Below are positions 8,468 to 17,338 of a stretch of DNA of 64,000 nucleotides, piece after piece (the stretch's first letter is position 1; every line of letters begins with the position of its first letter). Origin of the DNA: Alteromonadaceae bacterium UBA2620 (lineage in GTDB: Bacteria > Pseudomonadota > Gammaproteobacteria > Enterobacterales > Alteromonadaceae); the NCBI GenBank assembly GCA_002339125.1, contig DDJQ01000148.1, positions 1 to 64,000 on the forward strand, given 5' to 3'. The translations under genes and the position numbers were made by a program. The notes below the pieces were generated by a model. It saw only the letters and a list, made by a program, of their open reading frames with translations, ran no database searches and had not been told where the DNA came from.

Positions 8468-10375
8468 TTACTGCTCTCTTGCTGGTGTTTCGTCATCCGA
8501 CAGTTCCAGAGGGAATTCTACCGTGTCACCATTACTACACAAGGCAATACAACGAACATTTTCGATTTCGGGATCAATTAGCATCTGGCCAATGGCCGAC
8601 TGATTAAGCAGTGCGATACTGTCGTTGCTGTCAGGATGGCGGTCGTGCACCGACATATTGCGTCGTCGGGTGAAAATATTGAGCGGAGAGCGGGTGCTGT
8701 AAAACCACTGGTTGAAACGGTCGAGCCAGCGGATCAGCGTATCCGGGAAGGTGTTTTTAATACCGCTACAGGTAAACTGAGTGATTTCAGGGCTGTTGCG
8801 CCTGAATCGCAAACGCACATCGTAAACAAAGGAATAATGGACGTCGCCAGATAAGATAATAAAGTGCGGTGGCGTTTTGTAGTGTCTGAAGATATTCAGA
8901 ATAACACTGGCAGTACCTTTATGGGCCATCCAGTTTTCCGCGTCTACGGTTAACGCTTTGCCGGCCAGGGTGAAGAGTTTCTGGATCACCTCGATAAACT
9001 TCACTCCGTATATGGGCGCGGCGGAGACAACGATAACGGCATCCTGACCGATAAGCTGGTGCTGAAACTCACACAAGGCTTCCCAGTCCATCAGACCCGA
9101 CGGTTTATTAAGACTGGATTCACTGCGCCAACGTCGGGTTCGGGTATCCAGTACGTGTACCGGAGGCTGAGTGTCCAGCTGGTAATGCCATTGTTCCCAG
9201 TCGAATAACGCGTCGATGAAAGCAGGGTGGTTCATCATGCCTTTAGCGGTAAAGTTCTCATTGGCGAGTTTTTCGATAGCGGTAAACCTGTCGGGTTGAT
9301 TTGCCCAGCCCTGACAAAGCCAGTAACCGGCCAGCGCATTGCCCACCATTCGCCGGGATAACGGATGACCGTATACCTCCTGCTCCCAGCCGCGGGTCAG
9401 GTTCCAGTCGTCGGTGACATCATGATCGTCAAATATCATGTAGGTAGGAATGTGCGCCAGCGCACGGCGAACCTGCCCGAGGGATTGGCTGAACTGCTTA
9501 ATAATGTCAGCTTCGCGGTTAAATAAGGCCTGATGATCCGGGTCGACCTCATCGGCAGTAAACGAGATATCGGCCCACAGCGATTCCGACCACACCAATA
9601 AATACATGGCAATCACTTCGGCCAGCCCAATCAGGTGGTTCTGCGCGTTAACCGAAGTAAACACCGGTTTTTTCTTGGCGCCAAAAAAGAGCTTGGATAA
9701 CGCCGTATTGGTGGCTACCTGAGGCAGAATTTGCTGGCGGTGATAATAGCAGTACGGGTGACCATCAAGCTGCGCTGTGGAATCTACAATTGCCTCATCG
9801 AGATCTTCATGAAATAACCCCAGTCGTCTGATGGTTTGCATTATCGCCTGCAGCATGGGTCCGGCTACATCATCAGCGTAGATTTGATCGCCGGTCATCA
9901 GCAGCAGGTCTGGTCTTTGCGCGCCGCCCTCACACTCCTGATGAATGAGTTCATCAACCCTCACCAGACTGTCTTCTGACGGGTGATGAGGTTTGCGACA
10001 ACTGCCATGCAGCACATTGGATAGCGCTAAGGGTACGCGAAAATGCAGGTCATTCTGGCCCGGGTAGCACAGCGAAGGTAACTCGTTTTGCCAGCGCTGC
10101 TGTTGCTCAGTGTGATTAAAATTAAGCCGGTAATGATAAAGCGTGTTTGCCGCCAGCGGCGTTTGCGGTGAGCAGGTCAGTACATGAATAAAAGCTTTTT
10201 CACCCACCTGAATAACGCGGTCGGTAGAGTTACTGTTTTGTGCCTGCTGCGCCTGATGCAGGGATACATCAATATCGGCCGGTTCTGACGTAACCAGCCA
10301 TAAGGTAAAACCAGCCTGTTGCGTATGCCTTAAAACAGGGCCGGCGATAACAAGAGGAAGGGGTGATGAGGTCAA
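8468..10375 (-). CDS. PhoD-like metallophosphatase
   Basis: A 635-residue PhoD-type phosphatase. Metal-site motifs are HGSCRKPHHP (around residue 125), LLMTGDQIYADD, MIFDDHDVTDDW and LSGDVHYSF, in the expected order. PhoD relatives hydrolyse phosphodiesters and phosphomonoesters with Fe/Ca or similar metals. No signal or Tat peptide is visible, unlike classic secreted PhoD, so an intracellular location is likely. The chosen start is a TTG at 10375 with AGGAG six bases upstream. It is the first gene of the operon with the flavodoxin and the zincin. The true substrate is not predictable. Confidence 0.85.
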   Translation of the reverse strand: MTSSPLPLVIAGPVLRHTQQAGFTLWLVTSEPADIDVSLHQAQQAQNSNSTDRVIQVGEKAFIHVLTCSPQTPLAANTLYHYRLNFNHTEQQQRWQNELPSLCYPGQNDLHFRVPLALSNVLHGSCRKPHHPSEDSLVRVDELIHQECEGGAQRPDLLLMTGDQIYADDVAGPMLQAIMQTIRRLGLFHEDLDEAIVDSTAQLDGHPYCYYHRQQILPQVATNTALSKLFFGAKKKPVFTSVNAQNHLIGLAEVIAMYLLVWSESLWADISFTADEVDPDHQALFNREADIIKQFSQSLGQVRRALAHIPTYMIFDDHDVTDDWNLTRGWEQEVYGHPLSRRMVGNALAGYWLCQGWANQPDRFTAIEKLANENFTAKGMMNHPAFIDALFDWEQWHYQLDTQPPVHVLDTRTRRWRSESSLNKPSGLMDWEALCEFQHQLIGQDAVIVVSAAPIYGVKFIEVIQKLFTLAGKALTVDAENWMAHKGTASVILNIFRHYKTPPHFIILSGDVHYSFVYDVRLRFRRNSPEITQFTCSGIKNTFPDTLIRWLDRFNQWFYSTRSPLNIFTRRRNMSVHDRHPDSNDSIALLNQSAIGQMLIDPEIENVRCIALCSNGDTVEFPLELSDDETPAREQ

Positions 10376-10528
10376 AACAGCTCCTGTAGTAGTTACTGCC
10401 AGACTATACGGTGCTGGTTGGCTTCAGGCAAGTGCGCTCAACGGCTCAGAGCGTTTGCTCAACGGGCTTGACCAGGGTGAGTCAGTAAGCGACGATAAGC
10501 GCAAAATGACTATGGATTGGACCTGACA

Positions 10529-11671
10529 ATGAAATCAGCCTGGTTTTTAAGCCTGCTAGCCGCCGGCTTATTAAGTGCCTGCAGTAACGACAAGCAACCT
10601 ACCGAAACCACCAACGAAATAAAATCGGCGCCGCAGGAGCATGTGCTTGCCGGTGCCTGGATTATGGAGGCCGCCGGCGGTGTTATGCTGGATCCGCAAA
10701 CCTCCGGCCTGACCCATGTTGATGGGATGCTATACACTATTTCCGATGGTAGCGCTAAAGAGTACCAGCGCCGCCGTTTACACAAAATCGATCCTGCCAG
10801 TGCCACACTGGCGCCCCGCCCGGACGATATGGGCATGGCAAGCCGTGTTCGCCGCAGCTGTTTCTCTCAGTATCTGGCAGATGAGCCTGACTTAGAAGCG
10901 CTGGTGGCCGACCCCGAACAGCCCAATGTGTTTTACACCGTTACTGAGGATGCCACGCGCACCGGTGCCCTGTCTGATCGCTGCCAGCAGCGCTATGAGG
11001 CAACCGGCTCAACCGATTACCCTACATTATTAGTGCGTATTGAAAAGCACGATAGCGGCAACGCCACCATGACCCATGTGCGCCCTTTGCAGTTTCCGCT
11101 CGAGTATGGGGTGGGAGACTTTCCTAATGATGGGATTGAAGGCATGGCACTGGGCCAGAATCGCACCTTGTACCTGGCGCTTGAGCGGGATAATGCCGGC
11201 AATCCCAGGGTGTTTTCGGTGACTCTGGATGATAGTTTCTGGGACAGCACCGATTTTGCAGCAGTCACCGATCCTGGCCTGCAGGTACCGGCATTCGACA
11301 GCGGCCGCCACCCCATCAACGGTCTGGAATATTATCAGCCTGCTGGTGCAGCCAGCGGCTTTTTACTTGCCGCTGCTCGTAACGATAACGAGTTGTGGGT
11401 CATTGATACGGCGGCAGAAAAGCCCACCCGGAAAATCGCCCTGCAATTTACCGCGCCTGGTGGCGACCCGGAGAACTGCGCAGCACAGGAAGTCATGGAC
11501 AATGCCTCAATAGAAGGGCTGGCTGTGATTGGTGACACCTTGTGGCTGGTAAACGATCCGTGGAAAGTGAACTACATGAAAAACCTGCAGTGCGAAGCTA
11601 ACCGCAGTCGCTACGAGGGTATGGCACCGCTGTTGTTCAGCATGCCGCTGGATGCGAGCTGGTTTAATTAG
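10529..11671 (+). CDS. Predicted lipoprotein, esterase-like-phytase/beta-propeller type
   Basis: The protein is about 380 residues. ATG 10529 gives a clean lipoprotein signal (MKSAWFLSLLAAGLLSAC, lipid-modified Cys18); an in-frame TTG at 10517 is less likely. The mature part has repeated strand-turn units (SGLTHVDGMLYTISDG, DLEALVADPEQPNVFYTVTED, GIEGMALGQNRTLYLALERD, SIEGLAVIGDTLWLVND) of the kind seen in esterase-like-phytase or SdiA-regulated beta-propellers that bind metal and phosphate esters. No biochemical function can be assigned from motif alone. It is divergent from the PhoD-like operon, so a link with phosphate ester use is possible but only inferred. Confidence 0.65.
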   Translation: MKSAWFLSLLAAGLLSACSNDKQPTETTNEIKSAPQEHVLAGAWIMEAAGGVMLDPQTSGLTHVDGMLYTISDGSAKEYQRRRLHKIDPASATLAPRPDDMGMASRVRRSCFSQYLADEPDLEALVADPEQPNVFYTVTEDATRTGALSDRCQQRYEATGSTDYPTLLVRIEKHDSGNATMTHVRPLQFPLEYGVGDFPNDGIEGMALGQNRTLYLALERDNAGNPRVFSVTLDDSFWDSTDFAAVTDPGLQVPAFDSGRHPINGLEYYQPAGAASGFLLAAARNDNELWVIDTAAEKPTRKIALQFTAPGGDPENCAAQEVMDNASIEGLAVIGDTLWLVNDPWKVNYMKNLQCEANRSRYEGMAPLLFSMPLDASWFN

Positions 11672-11703
11672 GTAAAAAGATATAATTTGGTAAAGTGATA
11701 TAG

Positions 11704-11725
11704 CGGGCTGGCTTTAACCAGCCCG
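11704..11725. terminator. Hairpin between convergent genes
   Basis: Stem CGGGCTGG/CCAGCCCG with a 6-base loop lies between the converging lipoprotein and msrA genes. There is no good T-tract on either side, so its termination strength is doubtful. Confidence 0.5.
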
Positions 11726-11731
11726 AATTGA

Positions 11732-12283
11732 TTAGCGCAGGCGCTCGGCAAAGGTCTTTTTGAATTTCGCCAGTTTTGGCGCGACAACCATTGCGCAGTA
11801 TTGGTTTTGCGGATTATTTTTAAAGTAGGACTGATGATAATCCTCCGCTGCCGAATAGTTGGATAACGGCACTACCTCGGTGACGATGGGATCCGGCCAT
11901 ACCTTATCGTCTGTCATTTCCTGAATAATGGCTTCTGCTGCGGCCTTTTGTTCTTCGTCATGGTAGAACACCGCACTGCGATACTGCGTGCCCACATCAT
12001 TCCCCTGACGGTTTAACTGGGTTGGATCGTGCAGTGCAAAAAAGATTTCGAGTATCTCCCGATAACTGATTTGGTCGGGATAGTAAGTCAGCTGTACCAC
12101 TTCTGCATGACCGGTATCACCTTTACAAACGGCCTCATAGCTGGGTGAATCGGTGTGGCCGCCGGCGTAGCCTGAGGTTGCCAGTTTAATGCCCATAACC
12201 TGGTTAAAGGCTGATTCGATACACCAGAAGCAGCCGCCGGCCAGGGTGGCAGTTGCTGTGGTTTCTGTCGCTGTGGTTGTCAT
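11732..12283 (-). CDS. msrA: Peptide-methionine (S)-S-oxide reductase MsrA
   Basis: A 183-residue MsrA with the catalytic motif GGCFWC (Cys18), the family segments YAGGHTDSPSYEAVCKGDTGHAE and FFALHDPTQLNRQGNDVGTQYRS, and the Glu and Asp residues that bind the sulfoxide. It reduces methionine-S-sulfoxide in proteins using thioredoxin. I chose ATG 12283 because GGAG lies 8-9 bases upstream; an upstream in-frame start at 12310 has no such site. No MsrB domain is fused and no msrB is nearby. Divergent from the DCC-type gene. Confidence 0.92.
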   Translation of the reverse strand: MTTTATETTATATLAGGCFWCIESAFNQVMGIKLATSGYAGGHTDSPSYEAVCKGDTGHAEVVQLTYYPDQISYREILEIFFALHDPTQLNRQGNDVGTQYRSAVFYHDEEQKAAAEAIIQEMTDDKVWPDPIVTEVVPLSNYSAAEDYHQSYFKNNPQNQYCAMVVAPKLAKFKKTFAERLR

Positions 12284-12377
12284 AAAAAACTCCGCGTTTT
12301 TGTTATGCATGAAGTGTGGTGGCGTAAAGCGTGATCTTCAAGTCATCCAGGCGATAAATTTGTGCGTATAAGCAGGC

Positions 12378-12785
12378 ATGAATACAAATACCACTCCACA
12401 ACTCACCATATTCTATGACGGCAGTTGCCCGCTGTGCGCCATAGAAATGCGCCATCTGAAGCGCCTCAACCAGGATAATAAACTTGGCTTTGTCGATATT
12501 ATGGCGGCGGACTTTGCTGAGCGTTTTCCCGCTCTCGACAGGCAGGCCCTGAACGACCGTATCCATGCCATGCGAGCCGACGGCACCATGCTTATCGGCC
12601 TGGACGTCACCTATGAAGCCTGGCGGCTGGTAGGAAAAGGCTGGTTGTATGCGCCACTGCGCTGGCCACTGGTGAAGCCGCTGGCAGACCGCTTTTACCT
12701 TTGGTTTGCCAAACACCGTTACCGCATATCTTACTTATTAACCGGGCAAAAACGTTGCCAGCAGTGTGAGCTCAAAAAACCATGA
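12378..12785 (+). CDS. DCC-family (DUF393) thiol-disulfide oxidoreductase-like protein
   Basis: A 135-residue protein of the DUF393/DCC family, named for its DxxCxxC start: here FYDGSCPLC gives Cys17 and Cys20. The fold is thioredoxin-like and the function in most organisms is unknown. The C-terminus is basic with a further CxxC (RCQQC), which could bind a metal. Its stop overlaps the SDR start by four bases (ATGA), so the two are co-translated. Cytoplasmic; no membrane segment. Confidence 0.8.
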   Translation: MNTNTTPQLTIFYDGSCPLCAIEMRHLKRLNQDNKLGFVDIMAADFAERFPALDRQALNDRIHAMRADGTMLIGLDVTYEAWRLVGKGWLYAPLRWPLVKPLADRFYLWFAKHRYRISYLLTGQKRCQQCELKKP

Positions 12786-13501
12786 ATGTATTAGTGATTG
12801 GCAGTAGCGGCGCTATAGGCAAGGCCATTGCGCAGCAAATGCACGAGGCATTTCCACAGGCTACCGTTTACGCGGTGTCGCGAAAGGCAACGGAGACAGA
12901 CGGCGGGCAGGCCAACCTCAAATCAGTACAGCTGGACACCACGGATGAACAGGCGGTCGCTGGCTGGCTGGCAGAATGTAAGCAACACGACATGCAGTTT
13001 CATCATGTGGTGTGTACCACCGGTATATTGCATGATGGCGAGGTACAACCGGAAAAGCGGCTCGAAGACATCACGCCTGAGGCGCTGCAGCATTATTTTG
13101 CCATCAACTCTGTGCTGCCGATGCTTTGGATAAAACAGCTGGTCGGCTTGTTTCCTTCTGAGCATTCAACCTTAACCGTGCTGAGCGCCCGGGTAGGCAG
13201 TATCGAAGATAACGGCCTCGGTGGCTGGTACGGGTACCGGGCTTCTAAGGCGGCGCTCAATATGTTGGTGAAAACCGCTGCAGTGGAATATAAGCGGCGT
13301 GCTAAACACACTAGTCTGATTTGCTATCATCCGGGCACAGTGGACTCGCAGCTATCCGAGCCTTTTCAGCGTAACGTAAAACCTGAAAAACTGTTTACGC
13401 CAGAATTTACCGCACAGCAACTGGTCGCCATTATTCAGCAACGCAAAGTAGATCACAGTCCTTATTTTCTCGACTGGGACAACAAACCCATCCCCTGGTA
13501 A
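12782..13501 (+). CDS. Short-chain dehydrogenase/reductase (C-factor-like)
   Basis: A 239-residue classical SDR. It has the cofactor loop GSSGAIG near the N-terminus, an HHVVCTTGI strand in the NAG position, a Ser in VLSARVGS and the catalytic YRASK (Tyr and Lys in YGYRASKAALNM). It is closest by eye to the C-factor/CsgA-like SDR family found in many Proteobacteria, with NAD(P) as cofactor and unknown substrate. Translationally coupled to the DCC gene (4-base overlap). Confidence 0.82.
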   Translation: MNVLVIGSSGAIGKAIAQQMHEAFPQATVYAVSRKATETDGGQANLKSVQLDTTDEQAVAGWLAECKQHDMQFHHVVCTTGILHDGEVQPEKRLEDITPEALQHYFAINSVLPMLWIKQLVGLFPSEHSTLTVLSARVGSIEDNGLGGWYGYRASKAALNMLVKTAAVEYKRRAKHTSLICYHPGTVDSQLSEPFQRNVKPEKLFTPEFTAQQLVAIIQQRKVDHSPYFLDWDNKPIPW

Positions 13502-13695
13502 GTTGCGCGTACAGCGTTACCCGCCCGCTGGTTGATTGCTTCCGATGAAACCCAAGACTTTTTTACAGGGTATTGATAGTATGCCAATTGGAAAAAATCG
13601 GACGACAGGACGCAGCCAACCGTCATTACCAATAAAAGAAGTTGTGCGCACCGTTCCGAAATAAAGCAACAATAAAAATCACAAGAGGAACTTAT

Positions 13696-15117
13696 ATGAG
13701 CGGGACCAGAGAACAGTTCGGATCGCGCCTTGGATTTATTCTGGCCGCCGCAGGCTCTGCGGTAGGGATTGGCAACCTGGTGGGATTTCCGGTAGGCGCT
13801 GCAAAAAATGGTGGCGGCGCATTCCTGCTGATGTATGCCATTTTTGTATTCGCTATTTGTTTACCGGTAATGATGGCAGAAATGTCGGTGGGACGGCATA
13901 CCAAGAAAGATCCGCTGGGGGCCTATTCTGATCTTACCGGCAACTCGGCAAAGTGGAAGATAGCCGGTTGGTTATCCATTGTTACGCCCTTTATGATTGC
14001 CGTGTTTTATCTGGTAATCACGGTATGGATATTTGGCTACCTGTTTTATGCGGTGACCGGCGATTTAGAGTTACTCGCCGAGCCGAGTACCTTTGGTAAT
14101 TTTATCAACTCGCCGGTGATATTTGCCTACATGGCTGCGGTGCTGGGCATTATGTACGGCATTTTACAGGGCGGTGTTAAGCAAGGTATCGAAAAAGCGG
14201 CCAAGCTACTCATGCCCACCTTGTTTGTAATGCTGGTTTTACTGGTGATTTTCGTGCTGACACGCGACAACGCCATGGCTGGTGTGAGCTTTTATCTGGT
14301 ACCAGATTTCAGCAAGATTAATGCTTCGGTTATCAACGGCGCCCTGTCGCAGGCTTTCTTCTCGCTAAGTCTGGGCATGGGGATCATGATTACCTATGGT
14401 AGTTACATCGATAATCAGTCTGACATCCCTAACTCGGCCAAGCTGGTGGCTATCACCGATACCGCAGTGGCGTTTACCGCCGGTCTGATGATCCTGCCAG
14501 CGATATTCTCGTTTAATCCGAATACCGATCCTACCGAGCTGAGTGAGTCATCAATCAGCATGATTTTCTCATTTTTGCCGCAGATTTTTCTGGCACTGCA
14601 AACCAGCATCGGATTTATTGGCGCCAGTATTGTGGCCAGCATATTCTTCCTGCTGGTTTTCTTTGCCGCCATAACCTCCCTGGTATCTATCTTTGAGGTC
14701 CCCGTGGCTGCGTTGATGGATGAAAAAGACTACAGCCGTCGCAAGTCGCTGGTAGTACTGGGGGCGCTGCTGGTTATCTTCGCCGCGCTGTGTGCATTGT
14801 CGTTTGGCTTTGTGCCGGCTCTGACGTCATTCACCGCTTACGCGGGAGCAGACAAGTCTTTCTTCGATGTCGTGTATGACGTGTTCTACGACACGATTTT
14901 GCCACTCAACGGACTACTGATCTGTATTTTTGTGATGTATCGCTGGAAACGCCATAACTTCAACAAGGCATTACAGGTTGGCACCCCCAACTACAAAGGC
15001 AGCTGGGTTGAACGCTACGTGGATATCTCGGTAGGTACGTTTATTCCGCTTATCCTGGCGGTGATCTTCGTTAATACCGTGGCGCTGAAATATTTCGGTG
15101 TCAGTCTGTTTGGATAG
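13696..15117 (+). CDS. Sodium-dependent transporter, NSS (SLC6-like) family
   Basis: A 473-residue integral membrane protein. The first helix has the NSS hallmark (SRLGFILAAAGSAVGIGNLVGFP), whose unwound GIGN segment binds Na+ and substrate in LeuT. About 11-12 hydrophobic segments follow. Bacterial relatives import amino acids or other amines with Na+. The start at 13696 has AGAGGAA 6-10 bases upstream; an in-frame start at 13642 lacks a site. Monocistronic. The substrate cannot be told from sequence alone. No riboswitch was recognised in the preceding 190 bases. Confidence 0.88.
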   Translation: MSGTREQFGSRLGFILAAAGSAVGIGNLVGFPVGAAKNGGGAFLLMYAIFVFAICLPVMMAEMSVGRHTKKDPLGAYSDLTGNSAKWKIAGWLSIVTPFMIAVFYLVITVWIFGYLFYAVTGDLELLAEPSTFGNFINSPVIFAYMAAVLGIMYGILQGGVKQGIEKAAKLLMPTLFVMLVLLVIFVLTRDNAMAGVSFYLVPDFSKINASVINGALSQAFFSLSLGMGIMITYGSYIDNQSDIPNSAKLVAITDTAVAFTAGLMILPAIFSFNPNTDPTELSESSISMIFSFLPQIFLALQTSIGFIGASIVASIFFLLVFFAAITSLVSIFEVPVAALMDEKDYSRRKSLVVLGALLVIFAALCALSFGFVPALTSFTAYAGADKSFFDVVYDVFYDTILPLNGLLICIFVMYRWKRHNFNKALQVGTPNYKGSWVERYVDISVGTFIPLILAVIFVNTVALKYFGVSLFG

Positions 15118-15127
15118 TCTAGGCCAG

Positions 15128-15145
15128 GCCGGCCATCAGGCCGGC
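15128..15145. terminator. GC-rich hairpin at the end of two convergent genes
   Basis: Stem GCCGGCC/GGCCGGC with loop ATCA; it overlaps the stop codon of the YeeZ-like gene on the minus strand. No T-tract, so a weak or rho-assisted stop at best. Confidence 0.4.
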
Positions 15146-15972
15146 TGCATTGTCCAGGGTGTGGGGTAATTAAGTGTTATCCCCAGGCCGGTAAGGGTGG
15201 CCCCGGGGTTAATGTGTTTGCCCGAAGGCACGCTTGCGCTGGTTAATTGGTCACTAAATTCAACGGCTGGTAACCCCAGCCGTTTTGCCATCTGCGGATA
15301 GTAGTCACCGCGCATAGGGTGTTCATCGCTGCATAAATGCCAGAGCTTGTTAGCGGGCTTTTGCACTAACAGTTCCTCTATCACCTTTACTACATCATCA
15401 ACATGTACCAGGTTTACTACCTGAGTTGCGCCGCTGAGTGTTCGGCCTGCCAGAGTCTTTACCGGATGCCGGTCGGGCCCGGTTAAACCGGCCAGGCGCA
15501 ATATGTAGCCCGAGTCCGGCGCAGTGTTTTGGATCCATTGCTCAATCTCAACATGGGCTTCGCCAGAAGCAGTGTTCGGAGCTGGCACGGTACCAGTGGT
15601 GATATCGCCTTCCTGATCGCCATACACCGATGTGGTGCTAATAAAGATGAGCTGTTTGGGCGGTACCTGGTTATACAACGCCGAAATCAGTTGCTGCATG
15701 GCTGAGGTAAATTGGCTTAAATCGGTATTGCGTCTACCCGGCGGAATATTAAGAATAAAGGTACTGTTAGGGGCTTCCGCTAGCAGGTCCTGAGGGGTAT
15801 CACCCAGCGTATAAGGGATGGCCTGAATACCTTGCTGACTTAATGCCCGGGCTTTGTCTTCACTGCGGGTGGTTCCGTAGATAGTCATCTGAGAACGAAA
15901 ATGGCTGGCGAGATAGCCTCCCAGCCAGCCACAACCACAAAGTATCAATTTATTTTCTTGTTGAGATGTCAT
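15136..15972 (-). CDS. NAD-dependent epimerase/dehydratase-like protein (YeeZ-like)
   Basis: A 278-residue extended SDR. The dinucleotide motif is CGCGWLGGYLA, followed by TTRSEDKARAL and by ISTTSVYGDQEG, which holds the Ser and Tyr of the active-site region. The overall layout matches YeeZ, an uncharacterised cytoplasmic epimerase-like protein of Enterobacteria. The YxxxK lysine is not evident, so the enzyme may not be a true epimerase. Convergent with the NSS transporter gene and monocistronic. Confidence 0.8.
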   Translation of the reverse strand: MTSQQENKLILCGCGWLGGYLASHFRSQMTIYGTTRSEDKARALSQQGIQAIPYTLGDTPQDLLAEAPNSTFILNIPPGRRNTDLSQFTSAMQQLISALYNQVPPKQLIFISTTSVYGDQEGDITTGTVPAPNTASGEAHVEIEQWIQNTAPDSGYILRLAGLTGPDRHPVKTLAGRTLSGATQVVNLVHVDDVVKVIEELLVQKPANKLWHLCSDEHPMRGDYYPQMAKRLGLPAVEFSDQLTSASVPSGKHINPGATLTGLGITLNYPTPWTMQPA

Positions 15973-16026
15973 TTACGCTACCGGTGTTTGTTTTGCTAAA
16001 GCTTAACACTATCAGTAGCGATTTCA

Positions 16027-16830
16027 TTATTGTTTCAGCCGTAATTGTCCGGTGGTTTCCAGTAAATCCAGACCTGATAATCCGGCGATATTCTTTTGCA
16101 TGCGTGATTCGGCATAGTCGGCTTTAGCCAGCACGGTGCATAATGCTTCAGCTTTGCTCTCCAGCGCATCCGCTTGACCTTCTACGCGTTGCTCAATCAT
16201 TTCGCCAAAGTTTTCCATACGGTTAGCAAAGGCGTCCATGTCGCCGTCTTCAAACAGCATCTGACGACCAATCGCCATTAACAGGTGACCGGTAGAACGC
16301 TCTACCAGCGACTCAATCTTGTCATCAAACTCTTCGCTCCAGGCGGCATCGGCCCAGTCGCCATCGAGGCCAGTGCTGTCGAACTTATAAGTACCGTCGG
16401 CGGCATAGAAACGCTCGTCAATCTCGTTCGACAGATCGCTAAACAGCGTGTCAAAATTCTCACTGAGGTCATTATCTTCACCCAGCAGTTCAGTGAATAC
16501 TTCGGTAATGGCGAAGCTGGCAATCTTGATGCCGTCACGGGCAATTTCAACTGTCATAGGGATAGCGGTTTCAATACTGGTGTAATAATCAGACACCCAA
16601 CGCTGTTCGTCGGTATCCAGGTTTACCGCCTTGTTCTCTACATATAACTGGTGACTTGGCGTGATCAGAACCTTTTCGCCACTTTCAGTGGTAATGGTCA
16701 GATCGCCATGGTCAAAGGTTACCGAGCCGTGCAGTTCCATATTACATTGATTATCGACTTCAACGTGTGCCAGTGCAGGTTGGGCAATAAAAGCAGTGGT
16801 TAAAATCAATGGTGCAGCAACAGTTTTCAT
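16027..16830 (-). CDS. DUF2884 family exported protein (YggN-like)
   Basis: A 267-residue exported protein. ATG 16830 follows a GAGGATAACC ribosome binding site and begins a clean signal peptide (MKTVAAPLILTTAFIAQPALA, cleaved before HVEVDNQC). The mature region has the DUF2884/YggN features: an N-terminal CNMELHGSVTFD segment, then strand-rich and helical parts with two Cys residues. Function of this family is unknown; it is periplasmic. An upstream in-frame start (16881) is less likely. Confidence 0.8.
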   Translation of the reverse strand: MKTVAAPLILTTAFIAQPALAHVEVDNQCNMELHGSVTFDHGDLTITTESGEKVLITPSHQLYVENKAVNLDTDEQRWVSDYYTSIETAIPMTVEIARDGIKIASFAITEVFTELLGEDNDLSENFDTLFSDLSNEIDERFYAADGTYKFDSTGLDGDWADAAWSEEFDDKIESLVERSTGHLLMAIGRQMLFEDGDMDAFANRMENFGEMIEQRVEGQADALESKAEALCTVLAKADYAESRMQKNIAGLSGLDLLETTGQLRLKQ

Positions 16831-17088
16831 GGTTATCCTCAATTTGCTTTTAAACAATACGAAGGTCGTATCGCAAATCACAGGCCAATCTGTTAAATTT
16901 ATATAAAACAGTGGCTTATACTTTCATTGGTTTTAAATTTACACATTTATTGCTTATTGTTTTGGAAGTGACACTAATTATTAGCGTATTTGACCATGTT
17001 CATTATTCAGCGGAATATTGATTTTGCGCATGTTCATTTTTATTTCCTTAGTGCATAATACGCGCAGAATTTTTATAGGGTAAAGATT

Positions 17089-17280
17089 ATGAGTGACTGG
17101 ATTGATGCAATTTTATTTGGTGTTGCGTTAGTAGCGTTTACTTTAGGCATGAGCAGCATCGTCATGGGCTTTATGTCTGGCAAAGAGGGCAGCGAAGCCC
17201 TGCACGAGCGTATTGAGATGGGATATCTGGGTGTTAGCGGCCTGGTAATCAGTCTGTTGATGCTCTACGTAATCGGCTAA
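17089..17280 (+). CDS. Small two-helix membrane protein
   Basis: A 63-residue protein with two hydrophobic helices (ILFGVALVAFTLGMSSIVMGF and LGVSGLVISLLMLYVIG) separated by a short charged loop (SGKEGSEALHERIEMG). I do not recognise a family; it may be a small regulatory or accessory membrane protein. TAAAG lies close upstream of the ATG, and a strong terminator follows, which supports expression as a single small gene. Confidence 0.65.
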   Translation: MSDWIDAILFGVALVAFTLGMSSIVMGFMSGKEGSEALHERIEMGYLGVSGLVISLLMLYVIG

Positions 17281-17307
17281 TTAACGGCTCACCGATTTTC
17301 GGTAAAC

Positions 17308-17335
17308 AAAAAGCGCTCAGTAGAGCGCTTTTTTT
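17308..17335. terminator. Bidirectional terminator
   Basis: AAAAAGCGCTC/GAGCGCTTTTTTT with a 4-base loop, between the small membrane protein gene and the convergent mechanosensitive channel gene. Confidence 0.88.
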
Positions 17336-17338
17336 GGG

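Noticed and set aside
13502..13695. Possible riboswitch before the sodium symporter gene
   Set aside because: No conserved aptamer pattern or terminator could be recognised by eye.
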